Shown here: in pieces, positions 8,089 through 17,000 of the stretch | Position numbering within the stretch: the first letter of the stretch is position 1 | Layout: each line of letters opens with the position of its first letter | Source of the DNA: Flavobacterium sp. LHD-80 | Lineage (GTDB): Bacteria; Bacteroidota; Bacteroidia; Flavobacteriales; Flavobacteriaceae | Direction: 5' to 3' | Length of the DNA: 64,000 nt | NCBI RefSeq assembly: GCF_030929605.1 | Contig: NZ_JAVFVS010000008.1 | Location: forward strand, 283,315-347,314 | Program-made: the position numbers and the translations under genes | Notes under the pieces: generated by a model | What the model was told of the DNA's origin: nothing | Seen by the model: only the letters and a program-made list of their open reading frames with translations | The model's database searches: none

Positions 8089-10482
8089 ATGTATGTAGTA
8101 AAAAGAGATGGCCACAGAGAGCCCGTAATGTTTGATAAGATTACAGAAAGAATCAAAAAATTGTGTTACGGCTTGAATGAGCTCGTAGATCCGGTTAAGG
8201 TAGCGATGAGAGTTATCGAGGGATTGTATGATGGGGTTTCTACTTCTGAATTGGATAATCTTGCAGCAGAAACAGCGGCTTCTATGACTATTGCGCATCC
8301 AGATTATGCACAATTGGCAGCGCGTGTGGCAATTTCAAACCTACATTCAAATACTAAAAAATCGTTCTCTGAAACGATGAAAGATATGTATCACTACGTA
8401 AATCCAAGAAATGGTCAAGATGCGCCATTAATTGCTGATGACGTATTTAAAGTGATTCAGGAAAATGCTGCTTTTTTAGATTCTCATATCATTTATACAA
8501 GAGATTTTAATTACGATTATTTTGGCTTCAAAACTTTAGAGCGTTCTTATCTTCTTAAAATAAACGGAAAAATAGTTGAGCGTCCACAACACATGTTAAT
8601 GCGTGTTTCTGTTGGTATTCACTTAGACGATTTAAAATCGGTTATTGAAACGTACGATTTAATGTCTAAAAAGTTCTTTACGCATGCAACGCCAACGTTG
8701 TTCAATGCTGGAACTCCAAAACCACAAATGTCTTCTTGTTTCCTTTTGGCAATGCAGGATGATAGTATTGATGGTATTTACGATACATTAAAACAAACAG
8801 CAAAAATCTCGCAATCAGCGGGAGGAATTGGTTTGTCAATTCATAATGTTCGTGCAACAGGATCTTATATTCGTGGTACAAACGGAACTTCAAACGGAAT
8901 TGTTCCGATGTTGAGAGTATTCAATGATACTGCTCGTTACGTAGATCAAGGTGGTGGAAAACGTAAAGGAAGTTTTGCGATTTATATCGAAACTTGGCAC
9001 GCTGATATTTTCGATTTCTTGGATTTGAAGAAAAATACAGGAAAAGAAGAAATGCGTGCGAGAGATTTATTCTTCGCCATGTGGACTTCAGATTTATTCA
9101 TGAAACGCGTTCAGGAAGATTCAACTTGGACTTTAATGTGTCCAAACGAATGTCCTGGATTATATGATGTTTACGGAGATGAATTCGAAGCATTATATAC
9201 GGATTACGAATTTAGAGGAAAAGGAAGAAAAACAATCCGTGCTCGTGAATTATGGGAGAAAATCCTAGAATCACAAATCGAGACTGGAACACCTTATATG
9301 TTGTACAAAGATGCAGCAAACCGTAAATCAAACCACAAGAATTTAGGAACAATTCGTTCTTCTAACTTGTGTACAGAGATTATGGAGTTTACTTCTAAAG
9401 ATGAAATTGCAGTTTGTAACTTGGCTTCTATTTCGTTGCCAATGTTCATCGAAAACGGAAAATTTGATCACGAAGCGCTTTACAATGTTACAAAACGTGT
9501 AACTCGTAACTTGAACAAAGTAATCGATAGAAACTACTATCCAGTAAAAGAAGCTGAAAATTCAAACATGCGTCACCGTCCGGTTGGTTTAGGTGTGCAA
9601 GGTTTAGCTGATGCTTTTATCATGTTGCGTTTGCCGTTTACAAGTGATGAAGCAAAAGCGTTGAACCAAGAAATTTTCGAAACATTATACTTCGCAGCTG
9701 TAACCGCTTCTATGGAAATGGCAAAAGAAGAAGGGCCATATTCAACTTTCGAAGGTTCGCCAATGTCACAAGGAGAATTCCAACACAATATGTGGGGAAT
9801 GAAAGATGAGGAATTATCAGGCCGTTGGGATTGGGCTTCATTAAGAAAAGAAGTTGTAGAGCACGGAGTTCGTAACTCATTGTTAGTTGCGCCGATGCCA
9901 ACTGCATCGACTTCTCAAATTCTTGGAAACAACGAGGCTTTCGAGCCATATACATCAAACATTTACACACGTCGTGTATTGTCTGGAGAGTTCATTGTAG
10001 TAAACAAACATTTACTAGAAGACTTAGTAAAACTAGGTTTGTGGAACGAAGATTTGAAACAAGAAATTATGCGTCATAACGGATCTGTTCAAAATATTGA
10101 TAAGATTCCGCAAGACTTAAAAGATCTTTATAAAACAGTTTGGGAAATGTCGATGAAAGATATTATCGATATGTCACGTCAAAGAGGATACTTTATTGAC
10201 CAATCTCAATCGTTGAACTTGTTCATGCAAGATGCAAACTATTCTAAATTAACGTCAATGCACTTTTACGCTTGGCAGTCTGGTTTAAAAACAGGAATGT
10301 ATTACCTAAGAACAAAAGCGGCTGTAGATGCGATTAAATTCACATTAAACAACGATAAAAAAGAAGAAACCGCTCCAGCTTTAGTTGCTGAAACTGAAGA
10401 AATCAGTGTTGAAGACTATAAAGCTATGTTGCTTAAAGCACAAGCTGCAGGTCCTGAGGATTGTGAAATGTGTGGGTCTTAA
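8089..10482 (+). CDS. nrdA: ribonucleoside-diphosphate reductase, large (alpha) subunit
   Basis: The 797-residue catalytic subunit starts with an ATP-cone allosteric domain ([18 protein letters not shown]). It has Cys217 (SSCFLLAM) and Cys443 (AVCNLAS) as the active-site redox pair and Cys428 (SNLCTEI) as the expected thiyl-radical site. The tail EDCEMCGS (Cys792, Cys795) is the usual C-terminal shuttle pair. It pairs with nrdB upstream. The 266-base spacer is unusually long for these partners and contains no recognisable gene. A strong hairpin terminator follows at 10541. Confidence 0.95.
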   Translation: MYVVKRDGHREPVMFDKITERIKKLCYGLNELVDPVKVAMRVIEGLYDGVSTSELDNLAAETAASMTIAHPDYAQLAARVAISNLHSNTKKSFSETMKDMYHYVNPRNGQDAPLIADDVFKVIQENAAFLDSHIIYTRDFNYDYFGFKTLERSYLLKINGKIVERPQHMLMRVSVGIHLDDLKSVIETYDLMSKKFFTHATPTLFNAGTPKPQMSSCFLLAMQDDSIDGIYDTLKQTAKISQSAGGIGLSIHNVRATGSYIRGTNGTSNGIVPMLRVFNDTARYVDQGGGKRKGSFAIYIETWHADIFDFLDLKKNTGKEEMRARDLFFAMWTSDLFMKRVQEDSTWTLMCPNECPGLYDVYGDEFEALYTDYEFRGKGRKTIRARELWEKILESQIETGTPYMLYKDAANRKSNHKNLGTIRSSNLCTEIMEFTSKDEIAVCNLASISLPMFIENGKFDHEALYNVTKRVTRNLNKVIDRNYYPVKEAENSNMRHRPVGLGVQGLADAFIMLRLPFTSDEAKALNQEIFETLYFAAVTASMEMAKEEGPYSTFEGSPMSQGEFQHNMWGMKDEELSGRWDWASLRKEVVEHGVRNSLLVAPMPTASTSQILGNNEAFEPYTSNIYTRRVLSGEFIVVNKHLLEDLVKLGLWNEDLKQEIMRHNGSVQNIDKIPQDLKDLYKTVWEMSMKDIIDMSRQRGYFIDQSQSLNLFMQDANYSKLTSMHFYAWQSGLKTGMYYLRTKAAVDAIKFTLNNDKKEETAPALVAETEEISVEDYKAMLLKAQAAGPEDCEMCGS

Positions 10483-10540
10483 TCTTTTTTAGAAGAAAGA
10501 AAATAGAACAAAGAAGAAAGATTTATTCTTAATTTATAGA

Positions 10541-10573
10541 AAAGCAGTTATTGTAATGATAACTGCTTTTTTT
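10541..10573 (+). terminator. intrinsic terminator after nrdA
   Basis: The arms AAAAGCAGTTAT and ATAACTGCTTTT pair as a 12-bp stem around a short loop and are followed by a T run. It lies about 60 bases after the nrdA stop. The T run borders the promoter of the next gene. Confidence 0.85.
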
Positions 10574-10576
10574 GGC

Positions 10577-10584
10577 TATATTTG
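10577..10584 (+). promoter_or_regulatory. TATATTTG promoter element
   Basis: This is an exact TAnnTTTG match placed between the nrdA terminator and the ATG at 10627. A TTG at 10551-10553 is 23 bases upstream, at the long end of the usual spacing. Confidence 0.5.
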
Positions 10585-10626
10585 TTTTTTATTAACAGTA
10601 AAAATACTACTTTTAAATTGTCTTTT

Positions 10627-10887
10627 ATGAAACTTGAAATTGAAAATTACAATAAAATTGCCAAAGAATTGAAAGAAGAATATTCAAAATTATCTGATTT
10701 TGAAGTTTTGTCATTAGCGATTCAAATACAAAGAAACCAAATTTTAGAAAATGGATTAGTAGTTAGTTCGTCAGACAAACATCCAGTTGGTTTAGAAGCG
10801 ATAGCGATCGCTTTAGGTTATGAAGGAAATAAATCAATTACTATTACTGATGTTTTGCGAAATATTGCAAATAGAGAGGAAGTTTAA
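10627..10887 (+). CDS. hypothetical protein, 86 residues
   Basis: I chose ATG 10627 because the upstream extension to 10582 overlaps the promoter element. The protein (KLEIENYNKIAKELKEEYSK...) is mostly helical and charged, with the mid-motif VVSSSDKHPVGLEAIAIALGY. I do not recognise a family. It lies just before the toxin-antitoxin pair on the same strand, but the pair has its own promoter, so it need not belong to that module. Confidence 0.55.
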   Translation: MKLEIENYNKIAKELKEEYSKLSDFEVLSLAIQIQRNQILENGLVVSSSDKHPVGLEAIAIALGYEGNKSITITDVLRNIANREEV

Positions 10888-10913
10888 TTGTTTTAAATGT
10901 TTTTTGAATTAAC

Positions 10914-10946
10914 AAGTTGCACTTTCGTGCAACTTTAATACATTTG
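10914..10946 (+). promoter_or_regulatory. promoter with overlapping palindromic operator, HigBA-type module
   Basis: A perfect 9-bp inverted repeat (10914-10922 and 10927-10935, loop of four) contains the TTG of the -33 element at 10917-10919. Exactly 19 bases later stands TACATTTG at 10939-10946. An antitoxin bound to the palindrome would cover the -33 box, as expected for autorepression. The toxin ATG at 10953 lies 6 bases after the -7 element, so the transcript should be leaderless. Confidence 0.75.
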
Positions 10947-10952
10947 TACTTT

Positions 10953-11300
10953 ATGAGTAATAATCAAAAGATTAGAACTGTTATTTTTTTTAAAAATTAT
11001 TTCAATGAGTTTTTTGTCAAGCAAAAAGAAAAAGTACAACAAAAAATTGTTTGGACGATTGATTTAATTGAAGAATTAGATAGAATTCCTGAAACATATT
11101 TGAAGTATATTGAAAACACAGATGGACTTTATGAAATTAGAATTCAACAAGGAAATGACATTTTTAGAATTTTTTGTTTTTTTGATGAAGGAAAGTTAGT
11201 TGTATTAACTAATGGATTTCAAAAGAAAACTCAGAAAACACCAAAGAGAGAAATTAAAAAAGCTTTAAAAATTAAAAAGAATTATGAAAACGAAAAATAA
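10953..11300 (+). CDS. RelE/HigB-like toxin (phage Gp49-like family)
   Basis: The ATG at 10953 is chosen because the upstream extension would run through the promoter. The 115-residue protein has the HigB/Gp49-like order: FKNYFNEFFVKQKEKVQQKIVWTIDLIEEL, then LYEIRIQQGNDIFRIFCFFDEGKLVVLTNGFQKKTQKTPKREIKKAL. The R-I-F strand, the 'LTNGFQKKTQKTP' loop and the following basic helix are diagnostic. Such toxins are ribosome-dependent mRNA endonucleases. It overlaps the antitoxin gene by 17 bases. Toxin-first order is the HigBA arrangement. Confidence 0.85.
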   Translation: MSNNQKIRTVIFFKNYFNEFFVKQKEKVQQKIVWTIDLIEELDRIPETYLKYIENTDGLYEIRIQQGNDIFRIFCFFDEGKLVVLTNGFQKKTQKTPKREIKKALKIKKNYENEK

Positions 11301-11589
11301 GAATCTAACAACTTTAGAAGAGTTTAAAGAGCTTCATTATGGGAAAATTGGAACACCAAAACGAGATGAACTAGAAGCTGGTTATGAGAATTTTAAAATA
11401 GGAGTATTACTTCAAGAAGCAAGACTTCAAAAAGGAATGACTCAAGAAGAACTTGCAATAAAAGCAGGAACAACAAAATCATATATTTCTAAGATTGAGA
11501 ATAACGTAAAAGAAGTCAAATTTTCAACACTTCAAAAAATCGTAGAACTTGGTTTGGGAGGGCATTTAGAGTTGTCAATTAAATTTTAA
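11284..11589 (+). CDS. HigA-like antitoxin, XRE-type helix-turn-helix
   Basis: The 101-residue protein carries an XRE/Cro helix-turn-helix at about residues 38-92 (LLQEARLQKGMTQEELAIKAGTTKSYISKIE). A short N-terminal part (LTTLEEFKELHYGKIGTPKRDELEAGY) probably wraps the toxin. It overlaps the toxin gene by 17 bases, giving translational coupling. It most likely binds the palindrome at 10914-10935. Confidence 0.85.
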   Translation: MKTKNKNLTTLEEFKELHYGKIGTPKRDELEAGYENFKIGVLLQEARLQKGMTQEELAIKAGTTKSYISKIENNVKEVKFSTLQKIVELGLGGHLELSIKF

Positions 11590-11664
11590 ATTTGCAATTC
11601 TTCTTTTTCCAAAAACAATATCTTCAAAAATTCCCCGTTCTAATTATTACCAAAGATTTTTAAA

Positions 11665-11698
11665 ACTTAGCATCTCAGTAACTAAGTAACTCAGCATC
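11665..11698. repeat. ACTTAG/CTCAG low-complexity repeat, copy 1
   Basis: The spacer before the DUF1800 gene holds a run of short units of the form ACTTAG and CTCAG plus a few bases. Very similar runs occur at 14537-14570 and 45139-45172. It is intergenic and has no coding potential. Confidence 0.7.
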
Positions 11699-11756
11699 TT
11701 TCTCTAAATTAAACCTTTAAGAGAAAGTCAAGTCTTATTGTAATAATTTCTGCATC

Positions 11757-13154
11757 ATGAAAAAAAGCAATCTTTGGTCACTACGATTAGGTTTTTCGGG
11801 GAAACAAGCAGCTCAAATTGAGAAATTAGGTTTAGAGAAATTTCTAAAGCATTCTTTTGATTCAAAATTTGATGACAAGCTTCCTGCTTTTTTAGATGAT
11901 GATCCCAAAACATTAATCGAACTTAAAGAATTAAAAGAATCCATAAAAACCGCCGATTCTGAAGCTAAAAAGAAACTTCTCAAAAAAGAGGTTTACTCTT
12001 CGGTTGAATTAAAAAAATGTTGGATTTCTAAAATGCGCAATGACGAGTTTCCGTTGCGTGAAAATATGGTTTGTTTTTGGCACAATCATTTCGTTTCCAC
12101 TTCTCAAAAAGTAAAAGTCAATTACTGGATTTATCAGCATAATATGATTTTGCGTGAAAATGCTTTTGGAAATTTTAAAGAATTGACCAAGCAGATTTTG
12201 AAATCAAACGCCATGATAAAATATCTGGATAATGTCGATAATAAAAAAGGAAAATTCAACGAAAATCTAAGCCGTGAATTACTCGAATTATTTACACTCG
12301 GAATTGGGAATTACTCCGAAAGTGATATTAAAAACGGCGCAAGAGCTTTGGCGGGATTAAATTACGGAAATGAAGAAGCGCATTACAGAAGCCTTGCTCA
12401 AGATTTTTCAGATAAAACCTATTTCGGCAAAACCGGAAACTGGAATTCAGATGATTTGATTGACATTATTTTCGAGCAAAAAAATATTCCGTATTTAATT
12501 ACCAGAAAAATTTTAAAATGGTTTATTGACGATTCTCCGTCAGAAGATTTAGTAGTTTATTATGGAGATTATTTCAGAAAGGTAAAATTCGAAATACAGC
12601 CTTTATTGATCAAGATTTTTATTGAAGAATATAAAAAAGAAAAGTCGGGAACAAAAATCAAAAATCCGCTCGTTTATATTTTACAGCTTTTGGATGAGCT
12701 TCATATTGATGATCTCGACGACGAAATGATTTTGTTCTTCTTGAAACAGCAAGGAATGGATTTGTACAATCAGGTCAATGTAAAAGGTTGGGACGGCGGG
12801 AATTCATGGCTGACGTCACAAATTTATCTGCAAAGAAATAATACTTCAGATTTGCTTTGCAGCGGAAGAAGCATTACCAGAAAAGTATTAAATAACATGA
12901 ATGCTGATGATGAAAAGCCAAAAGCAGCATTGGAGAAAATTGATGTAAAAATCGATTTTGACACGAACGGAAATAATAAAACCATAATTTCAGAATTATC
13001 CAACCGATTGTTATTTAAAGTAAATGATTCGATGCAAAAAGACATGGAAAATTTGCTGAAATATGATTTTGATCCACAAGAAGCACACGCCAATTTTGCT
13101 GTAATAAGACTCTTTAATTACATTACAAAATTACCAGAATATCAATTAATTTAG
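11757..13154 (+). CDS. DUF1800 family protein
   Basis: The 465-residue protein shows the DUF1800 pattern: KMRNDEFPLRENMVCFWHNHFVST, then NFKELTKQILKSNAMIKYLDN and NENLSRELLELFTLGIGNYSESDIKNGARAL. The family is widespread and of unknown function, and almost always pairs with a DUF1501 gene, as here. I see no clear signal peptide. The next gene starts 13 bases downstream, so they form an operon. Confidence 0.9.
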   Translation: MKKSNLWSLRLGFSGKQAAQIEKLGLEKFLKHSFDSKFDDKLPAFLDDDPKTLIELKELKESIKTADSEAKKKLLKKEVYSSVELKKCWISKMRNDEFPLRENMVCFWHNHFVSTSQKVKVNYWIYQHNMILRENAFGNFKELTKQILKSNAMIKYLDNVDNKKGKFNENLSRELLELFTLGIGNYSESDIKNGARALAGLNYGNEEAHYRSLAQDFSDKTYFGKTGNWNSDDLIDIIFEQKNIPYLITRKILKWFIDDSPSEDLVVYYGDYFRKVKFEIQPLLIKIFIEEYKKEKSGTKIKNPLVYILQLLDELHIDDLDDEMILFFLKQQGMDLYNQVNVKGWDGGNSWLTSQIYLQRNNTSDLLCSGRSITRKVLNNMNADDEKPKAALEKIDVKIDFDTNGNNKTIISELSNRLLFKVNDSMQKDMENLLKYDFDPQEAHANFAVIRLFNYITKLPEYQLI

Positions 13155-13166
13155 AAAGCTACAGCT

Positions 13167-14336
13167 ATGAACAGAAGAAATTTTCTAACATTGACAGGAA
13201 CTTTTACAGGTGGAATGCTGGTACTTCCTGATTTTTTACATGCTTTTGGTTCACAGAATAATTTAATAATTGGAGAGCAATGCGTTGTTTTTGTGCAATT
13301 GAATGGCGGAAACGACGGATTAAATACTTTCATACCATATGATGATCCTTTATATTATGAGTATAGAACCAAAATTGCGTTGAGTAAAGATTTGGTTATC
13401 AGTAAAAATAAAGGAATGGCGTTTCATCCGTCATTGAAAGATTTTGCCCAAATGCAACAAAACGGAGATTTGACCGTAATTCAAAATGTGGGATATCCGG
13501 AGCCTATTCGTTCTCATTTTAGAAGTCAGGAAATTTGGCAGACTGCAACTGATTCTAATAAATATATAAACGAAGGCTGGCTAGGAAGATATTTAGATTT
13601 GCAATGCAACGGACATCAGGCGACAGCCGGTATAAATTTAGATTCAATTGATAATCTTGCCTTAAAAGGTATCGAACCTAATTTTATAACGGTAAAAGAT
13701 CCAAGCCGATTTAAAATAAAATCAGATAAAGAAGAAGATGTGACGCTGTCAAATAATCCGCATTTGGATTTTGTTCGAAAAATTGCCAATTCGGTTACTG
13801 AAGGTTCAGATGAAATTCAGAAAGCTTTGGCAAAATCAAAAGCCGAAATAAGTTATCCAAAAACAGAATTATCCAAAAAACTTGAATGGATTGGAAGATT
13901 GATAAAAGGAAATTTGAATTCGAAAATATATTACACTTCGCTTGGTGGATTTGACACGCATGACAATCAGCTAGCAATTCACGAACGAAAATTGACAGAT
14001 TTGAACGATTCGTTATATAGTTTTTATCAAGATTTGAAACAAGCGCAATTATTGCAGAATGTGACCGTCGTTGTTTTTTCTGAATTTGGGCGACGAGTAA
14101 AAGACAACGGCAACGGAACTGATCACGGAACGGCTGCGCCAATGTTTATTATTGGAGGAAATAATAAAGGAACGATTTTAGGAAATAATCCAAATTTAGC
14201 CGACTTAGATAACGGCGATTTAAAATATCAAACTGATTTTAGAAGTGTTTATGCGTCTTTATTAAAAGAGAAATTGAATTTTGATTATTCTAAAATCGGG
14301 ATTTCAAATAAACCGGTTTCTGGAATATTTGGATAA
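13167..14336 (+). CDS. DUF1501 family protein with twin-arginine signal
   Basis: The 389-residue protein begins NRRNFLTLTGTFTGGMLVLP, a twin-arginine export signal, so it should be folded in the cytoplasm and exported. The body has the DUF1501 (sulfatase-like fold) motifs VFVQLNGGNDGLNTFIPYDD, SHFRSQEIWQTA, TSLGGFDTHDNQ and VVFSEFGRRVKDNGNGTDHGTAAPMFIIGG. The substrate is unknown. It pairs with the DUF1800 gene. Its stop is followed within 10 bases by a perfect 36-bp palindrome. Confidence 0.9.
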   Translation: MNRRNFLTLTGTFTGGMLVLPDFLHAFGSQNNLIIGEQCVVFVQLNGGNDGLNTFIPYDDPLYYEYRTKIALSKDLVISKNKGMAFHPSLKDFAQMQQNGDLTVIQNVGYPEPIRSHFRSQEIWQTATDSNKYINEGWLGRYLDLQCNGHQATAGINLDSIDNLALKGIEPNFITVKDPSRFKIKSDKEEDVTLSNNPHLDFVRKIANSVTEGSDEIQKALAKSKAEISYPKTELSKKLEWIGRLIKGNLNSKIYYTSLGGFDTHDNQLAIHERKLTDLNDSLYSFYQDLKQAQLLQNVTVVVFSEFGRRVKDNGNGTDHGTAAPMFIIGGNNKGTILGNNPNLADLDNGDLKYQTDFRSVYASLLKEKLNFDYSKIGISNKPVSGIFG

Positions 14337-14343
14337 TCGCAAT

Positions 14344-14449
14344 CTTGTCATTCCGAGGAACGAGGAATCTTCGTAAGTAACTCCGCAATCAAAAGCGCCA
14401 ATCTTTGTAGAGCTACTTACGAAGATTCCTCGTTCCTCGGAATGACAAG
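14344..14449. repeat. GTCATTCCGAGGAACGAGG-family palindrome, empty copy
   Basis: Arms at 14344-14379 and 14414-14449 are perfect 36-bp inverted repeats around a 34-base loop. The first part of the arm is the same sequence as the arms that flank the GIY-YIG gene at 40442 and 40954, and a diverged copy is at 37762-37867. The loop and inner arm share CAATCTTTGTAGAG with the 37.8-kb copy. Confidence 0.95.
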
Positions 14450-14536
14450 AAAGGAGAAAAACATTCTTTAATTAGAGAAATTGAATGCTAAAAGGACAAT
14501 GATTTACAGTAATTCGTGAATTCGTGGTGAAAAAAA

Positions 14537-14570
14537 ACTTAGTGACTTAGTATCTCAGCATCTTAGAACC
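14537..14570. repeat. ACTTAG/CTCAG low-complexity repeat, copy 2
   Basis: This run of ACTTAG, CTCAG and CTTAG units resembles those at 11665-11698 and 45139-45172. It lies between the palindrome after the DUF1501 gene and the promoter of the aromatic operon. Confidence 0.65.
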
Positions 14571-14675
14571 TCGTTTTAATATTCTCATTTTAAGCCCATA
14601 TTTTTATATTATCATACAAAACCTGCTAAATTTGTTAAGAAATCCCTTTTTGTTTCATAAAATGCAATCTTTTTT

Positions 14676-14705
14676 TTGGTGCGGTAAAAATAATTTATAC
14701 ATTCG
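14676..14705 (+). promoter_or_regulatory. promoter of the aromatic amino acid operon
   Basis: TTG at 14676-14678 is followed, after exactly 19 bases, by TACATTCG at 14698-14705, one mismatch from TAnnTTTG. Transcription should begin near 14710, giving a leader RNA of about 165 bases before the attenuator end. Confidence 0.65.
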
Positions 14706-14734
14706 CAGAGAATTTAAACAATAACACAAACGAA

Positions 14735-14815
14735 ATGGCATCTAACCGTTTTTATTTTAGCAACTCTTTTTATTTCTTCTTTAGTAGAAGTGAGGATTGT
14801 GCTATGGTTATTTGA
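14735..14815 (+). CDS. Phe/Tyr-rich leader peptide of the attenuator
   Basis: This 26-residue open frame starts at ATG 14735 and stops at TGA 14813-14815. Six of its residues are Phe and two are Tyr, in the clusters FYF (codons 6-8) and FYFFF (codons 12-16). The rest is unremarkable. The stop lies about 30 bases before a terminator stem directly upstream of prephenate dehydratase. This is the layout of classical pheL/trpL leader peptides, whose translation senses charged tRNA. It is not expected to have any other role. Confidence 0.85.
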   Translation: MASNRFYFSNSFYFFFSRSEDCAMVI

Positions 14816-14851
14816 GAAATATAAAGACAAATAAAACTAATATACAATCCT
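14793..14851 (+). promoter_or_regulatory. antiterminator pairing of the Phe/Tyr attenuator
   Basis: AGGATTGT (14793-14800, inside the end of the leader peptide frame) is perfectly complementary to ACAATCCT (14844-14851). The latter includes the first six bases of the terminator's left arm, so the two structures exclude each other. A ribosome stalled at the Phe/Tyr codons (14750-14782) would leave 14793-14800 free and allow read-through. A ribosome reaching the stop would cover it and permit termination. Confidence 0.8.
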
Positions 14852-14874
14852 GATGCAAATCAGGATTTTTTTTT
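14846..14874 (+). terminator. attenuator terminator upstream of pheA
   Basis: AATCCTGAT (14846-14854) and ATCAGGATT (14859-14867) form a perfect 9-bp stem with a GCAA tetraloop, followed by seven more T. It ends 6 bases before the pheA start, so it must be conditional. Confidence 0.9.
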
Positions 14875-14880
14875 GAATAT

Positions 14881-15720
14881 ATGACAACGAAAATTGCAAT
14901 ACAAGGTATAAAAGGATCTTTTCATCATCAAGTTGTGAAGGAGTATTTCTCTGAAAATGTGGCTATTGATGAATGTTTGTCTTTTGAAGAATTAATCGAC
15001 AGCCTTCTTTCAGGAAAATCTGATCAGGCGGTTATGGCGATTGAAAATTCGATTGCAGGTCCAATTATTCCGAATTATGCTTTGATTGACAAGAATAATT
15101 TACACATTATTGGAGAGCATTATTTAAATATTAGTCAAAATTTAATGGCTTTAAAAGGTCAGAAAATTGAAGACATAAAAGAAGTTCATTCGCACCCAAT
15201 GGCCATTTTGCAATGCATGGATTTCTTAAAGCAATATCCAAATATCAAATTGGTTGAGGATAAAGATACAGCTGAAACGGCAAGAAGAATTCAGGAAAAA
15301 CAATTAACCGGAATTGCAGCAATTGCAAGTAAAACGGCTTCTGAAATGTATGATTTAGATATCATTGCGCCGGAAATTCAAACGATCAAAAATAATATGA
15401 CTCGTTTTGTGATTATCAAAAAACAAAATTCATTTTTGCCAGAAAGCGAAATCAACAGAGCGTCTATCAAATTTGAATTGGATCACAAAAGAGGAAGTTT
15501 AGCGGCGGTTTTGAATGTAATGAGTGACTGCAAATTGAATTTGACAAAAATTCAGTCGCTTCCAAAAATTGAAACACCTTGGAAATATTCATTTTTCGTA
15601 GACGTAACATTCGAGAAATACGAAGATTTTGCAAAAGCCAAAACGTTATTAAACATCATGGCAGAGTATTTTAAAGTGTTGGGAGAATATAAGAATACAA
15701 AACCTTTAAGTCAGTCTTAA
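14881..15720 (+). CDS. pheA: prephenate dehydratase
   Basis: The 279-residue protein converts prephenate to phenylpyruvate for phenylalanine synthesis. The dehydratase domain spans about 1-185, with IENSIAGPI and the catalytic-region motif NNMTRFVII. An ACT regulatory domain follows (about 195-270: RGSLAAVLNVMSDCKLNLTKIQSLP, the usual phenylalanine-binding site). It is monofunctional; the chorismate mutase is fused instead to the DAHP synthase at 17979. First structural gene of the aromatic operon, directly behind the attenuator. Confidence 0.95.
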   Translation: MTTKIAIQGIKGSFHHQVVKEYFSENVAIDECLSFEELIDSLLSGKSDQAVMAIENSIAGPIIPNYALIDKNNLHIIGEHYLNISQNLMALKGQKIEDIKEVHSHPMAILQCMDFLKQYPNIKLVEDKDTAETARRIQEKQLTGIAAIASKTASEMYDLDIIAPEIQTIKNNMTRFVIIKKQNSFLPESEINRASIKFELDHKRGSLAAVLNVMSDCKLNLTKIQSLPKIETPWKYSFFVDVTFEKYEDFAKAKTLLNIMAEYFKVLGEYKNTKPLSQS

Positions 15721-15822
15721 AGTTGGAAAGTCGAAAGTCTTAAAGTCCAAAAAGCAGAAAACAAATTAAAAAGTTTAAAAGAGCCTAAAGCCTAAAGCTT
15801 GTGGCCTAAAGCAATAAAAACA

Positions 15823-16968
15823 ATGATTACAACAGCAAAAAGATTAGATACAGTTGAAGAATACTACTTCTCATCAAAATTGAGAGAAGTTCGTCAACTG
15901 CAGTCTGAAGGAAAATCGATCATCAATATGGGAATTGGAAGCCCTGATTTGAGTCCGTCAAAAGCAGTAATTGAAGCAGTCGCTGCGGCAATTCAAGACG
16001 AAAACGGGCATGGTTATCAAAGCTATCAGGGATTACCGGAATTGAGAAAAGGGATGGCCGATTTTTATCAGAATCAATTTGGTGTTGAATTAAATCCGAA
16101 TAATGAGATTTTGCCTTTGATGGGTTCGAAAGAAGGAATTATGCACATTTCGTTAGCATTTTTAAATGAAGGCGATCACGTTTTAATTCCGAATCCGGGT
16201 TATCCAACTTATACTTCGGTAACAAATTTGGTAGGAGCTGCTCCGGTTTATTATGATTTGAAAGAAGAAAATGGCTGGGAACCAGATTTTGAAGCTTTAG
16301 AAAAATTAGATCTTTCGAAAGTAAAAATTATGTGGTTGGGATATCCCCACATGCCAACAGGAGCGAGAGGAAGTTTAGCGTTATTTGAAAAATTGGTTGC
16401 TTTTGCTAAAAAACACAATATATTATTGATCAACGACAATCCATATAGTTTTGTTTTGAATGATAATCCGATGAGTTTATTGCAAGTTGAAGGAGCGAAG
16501 GATGTAGCTTTAGAATTAAATTCATTAAGTAAAACCTTCAACATGGCAGGCTGGAGAGTCGGGATGGTTTTAGGAAATCCTGAAATTATCGATGCAGTCC
16601 TAAAAGTAAAAAGCAATATGGACAGCGGAATGTTCTACGGAATCCAGAAAGGTGCAGTTGCAGCTTTAAATTGTGATAAATCTTGGTTTGAAGATCAAAA
16701 CAAAATCTACAGACGCCGAAGAGAATTAACAGAAAAACTAGCAGAGAAATTAGGTTGTAAAGTCTATAAAGAAGGAGTTGGGCTTTTTGTTTGGGCAAAA
16801 CTTCCGGAAGGAATCGAATCAGCAGAAAAGTTCATTGACGAAATATTATATGAGAAACACATTTTCATTACACCGGGAACTATTTTTGGTAGCAACGGCG
16901 AAGGTTATATCAGATTCTCATTGTGTGTGAAAGAAGAAAAAGTACAGGAAGCGATAGATCGATTTTGA
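15823..16968 (+). CDS. PLP-dependent aminotransferase, class I/II
   Basis: I chose ATG 15823 over 15799 because the extra residues are low-complexity spacer sequence. The 381-residue protein is a fold-type I aminotransferase: GSPDLSPSKAVIEAV, NPGYPTYTSV, NDNPYSF, and the PLP-lysine Lys237 in LNSLSKTFNMAGWRVG. In this operon, between prephenate dehydratase and prephenate dehydrogenase, it most likely transaminates phenylpyruvate and 4-hydroxyphenylpyruvate to Phe and Tyr, or acts on prephenate itself. By sequence alone LL-diaminopimelate or alanine specificity cannot be excluded. Confidence 0.85.
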   Translation: MITTAKRLDTVEEYYFSSKLREVRQLQSEGKSIINMGIGSPDLSPSKAVIEAVAAAIQDENGHGYQSYQGLPELRKGMADFYQNQFGVELNPNNEILPLMGSKEGIMHISLAFLNEGDHVLIPNPGYPTYTSVTNLVGAAPVYYDLKEENGWEPDFEALEKLDLSKVKIMWLGYPHMPTGARGSLALFEKLVAFAKKHNILLINDNPYSFVLNDNPMSLLQVEGAKDVALELNSLSKTFNMAGWRVGMVLGNPEIIDAVLKVKSNMDSGMFYGIQKGAVAALNCDKSWFEDQNKIYRRRRELTEKLAEKLGCKVYKEGVGLFVWAKLPEGIESAEKFIDEILYEKHIFITPGTIFGSNGEGYIRFSLCVKEEKVQEAIDRF

Positions 16969-17000
16969 AAATTTTAGATATCAGATTTTAGATTTTAGAT

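Noticed and set aside
8065..8313. Reverse-strand frame over the start of nrdA
   Set aside because: It is antisense to a certain gene, with no family-like sequence; a shadow.
14344..14449. Attenuator or terminator of the aromatic operon
   Set aside because: It lies upstream of the operon promoter and directly behind the DUF1501 gene. It is a copy of a dispersed palindrome, so it is a repeat first.
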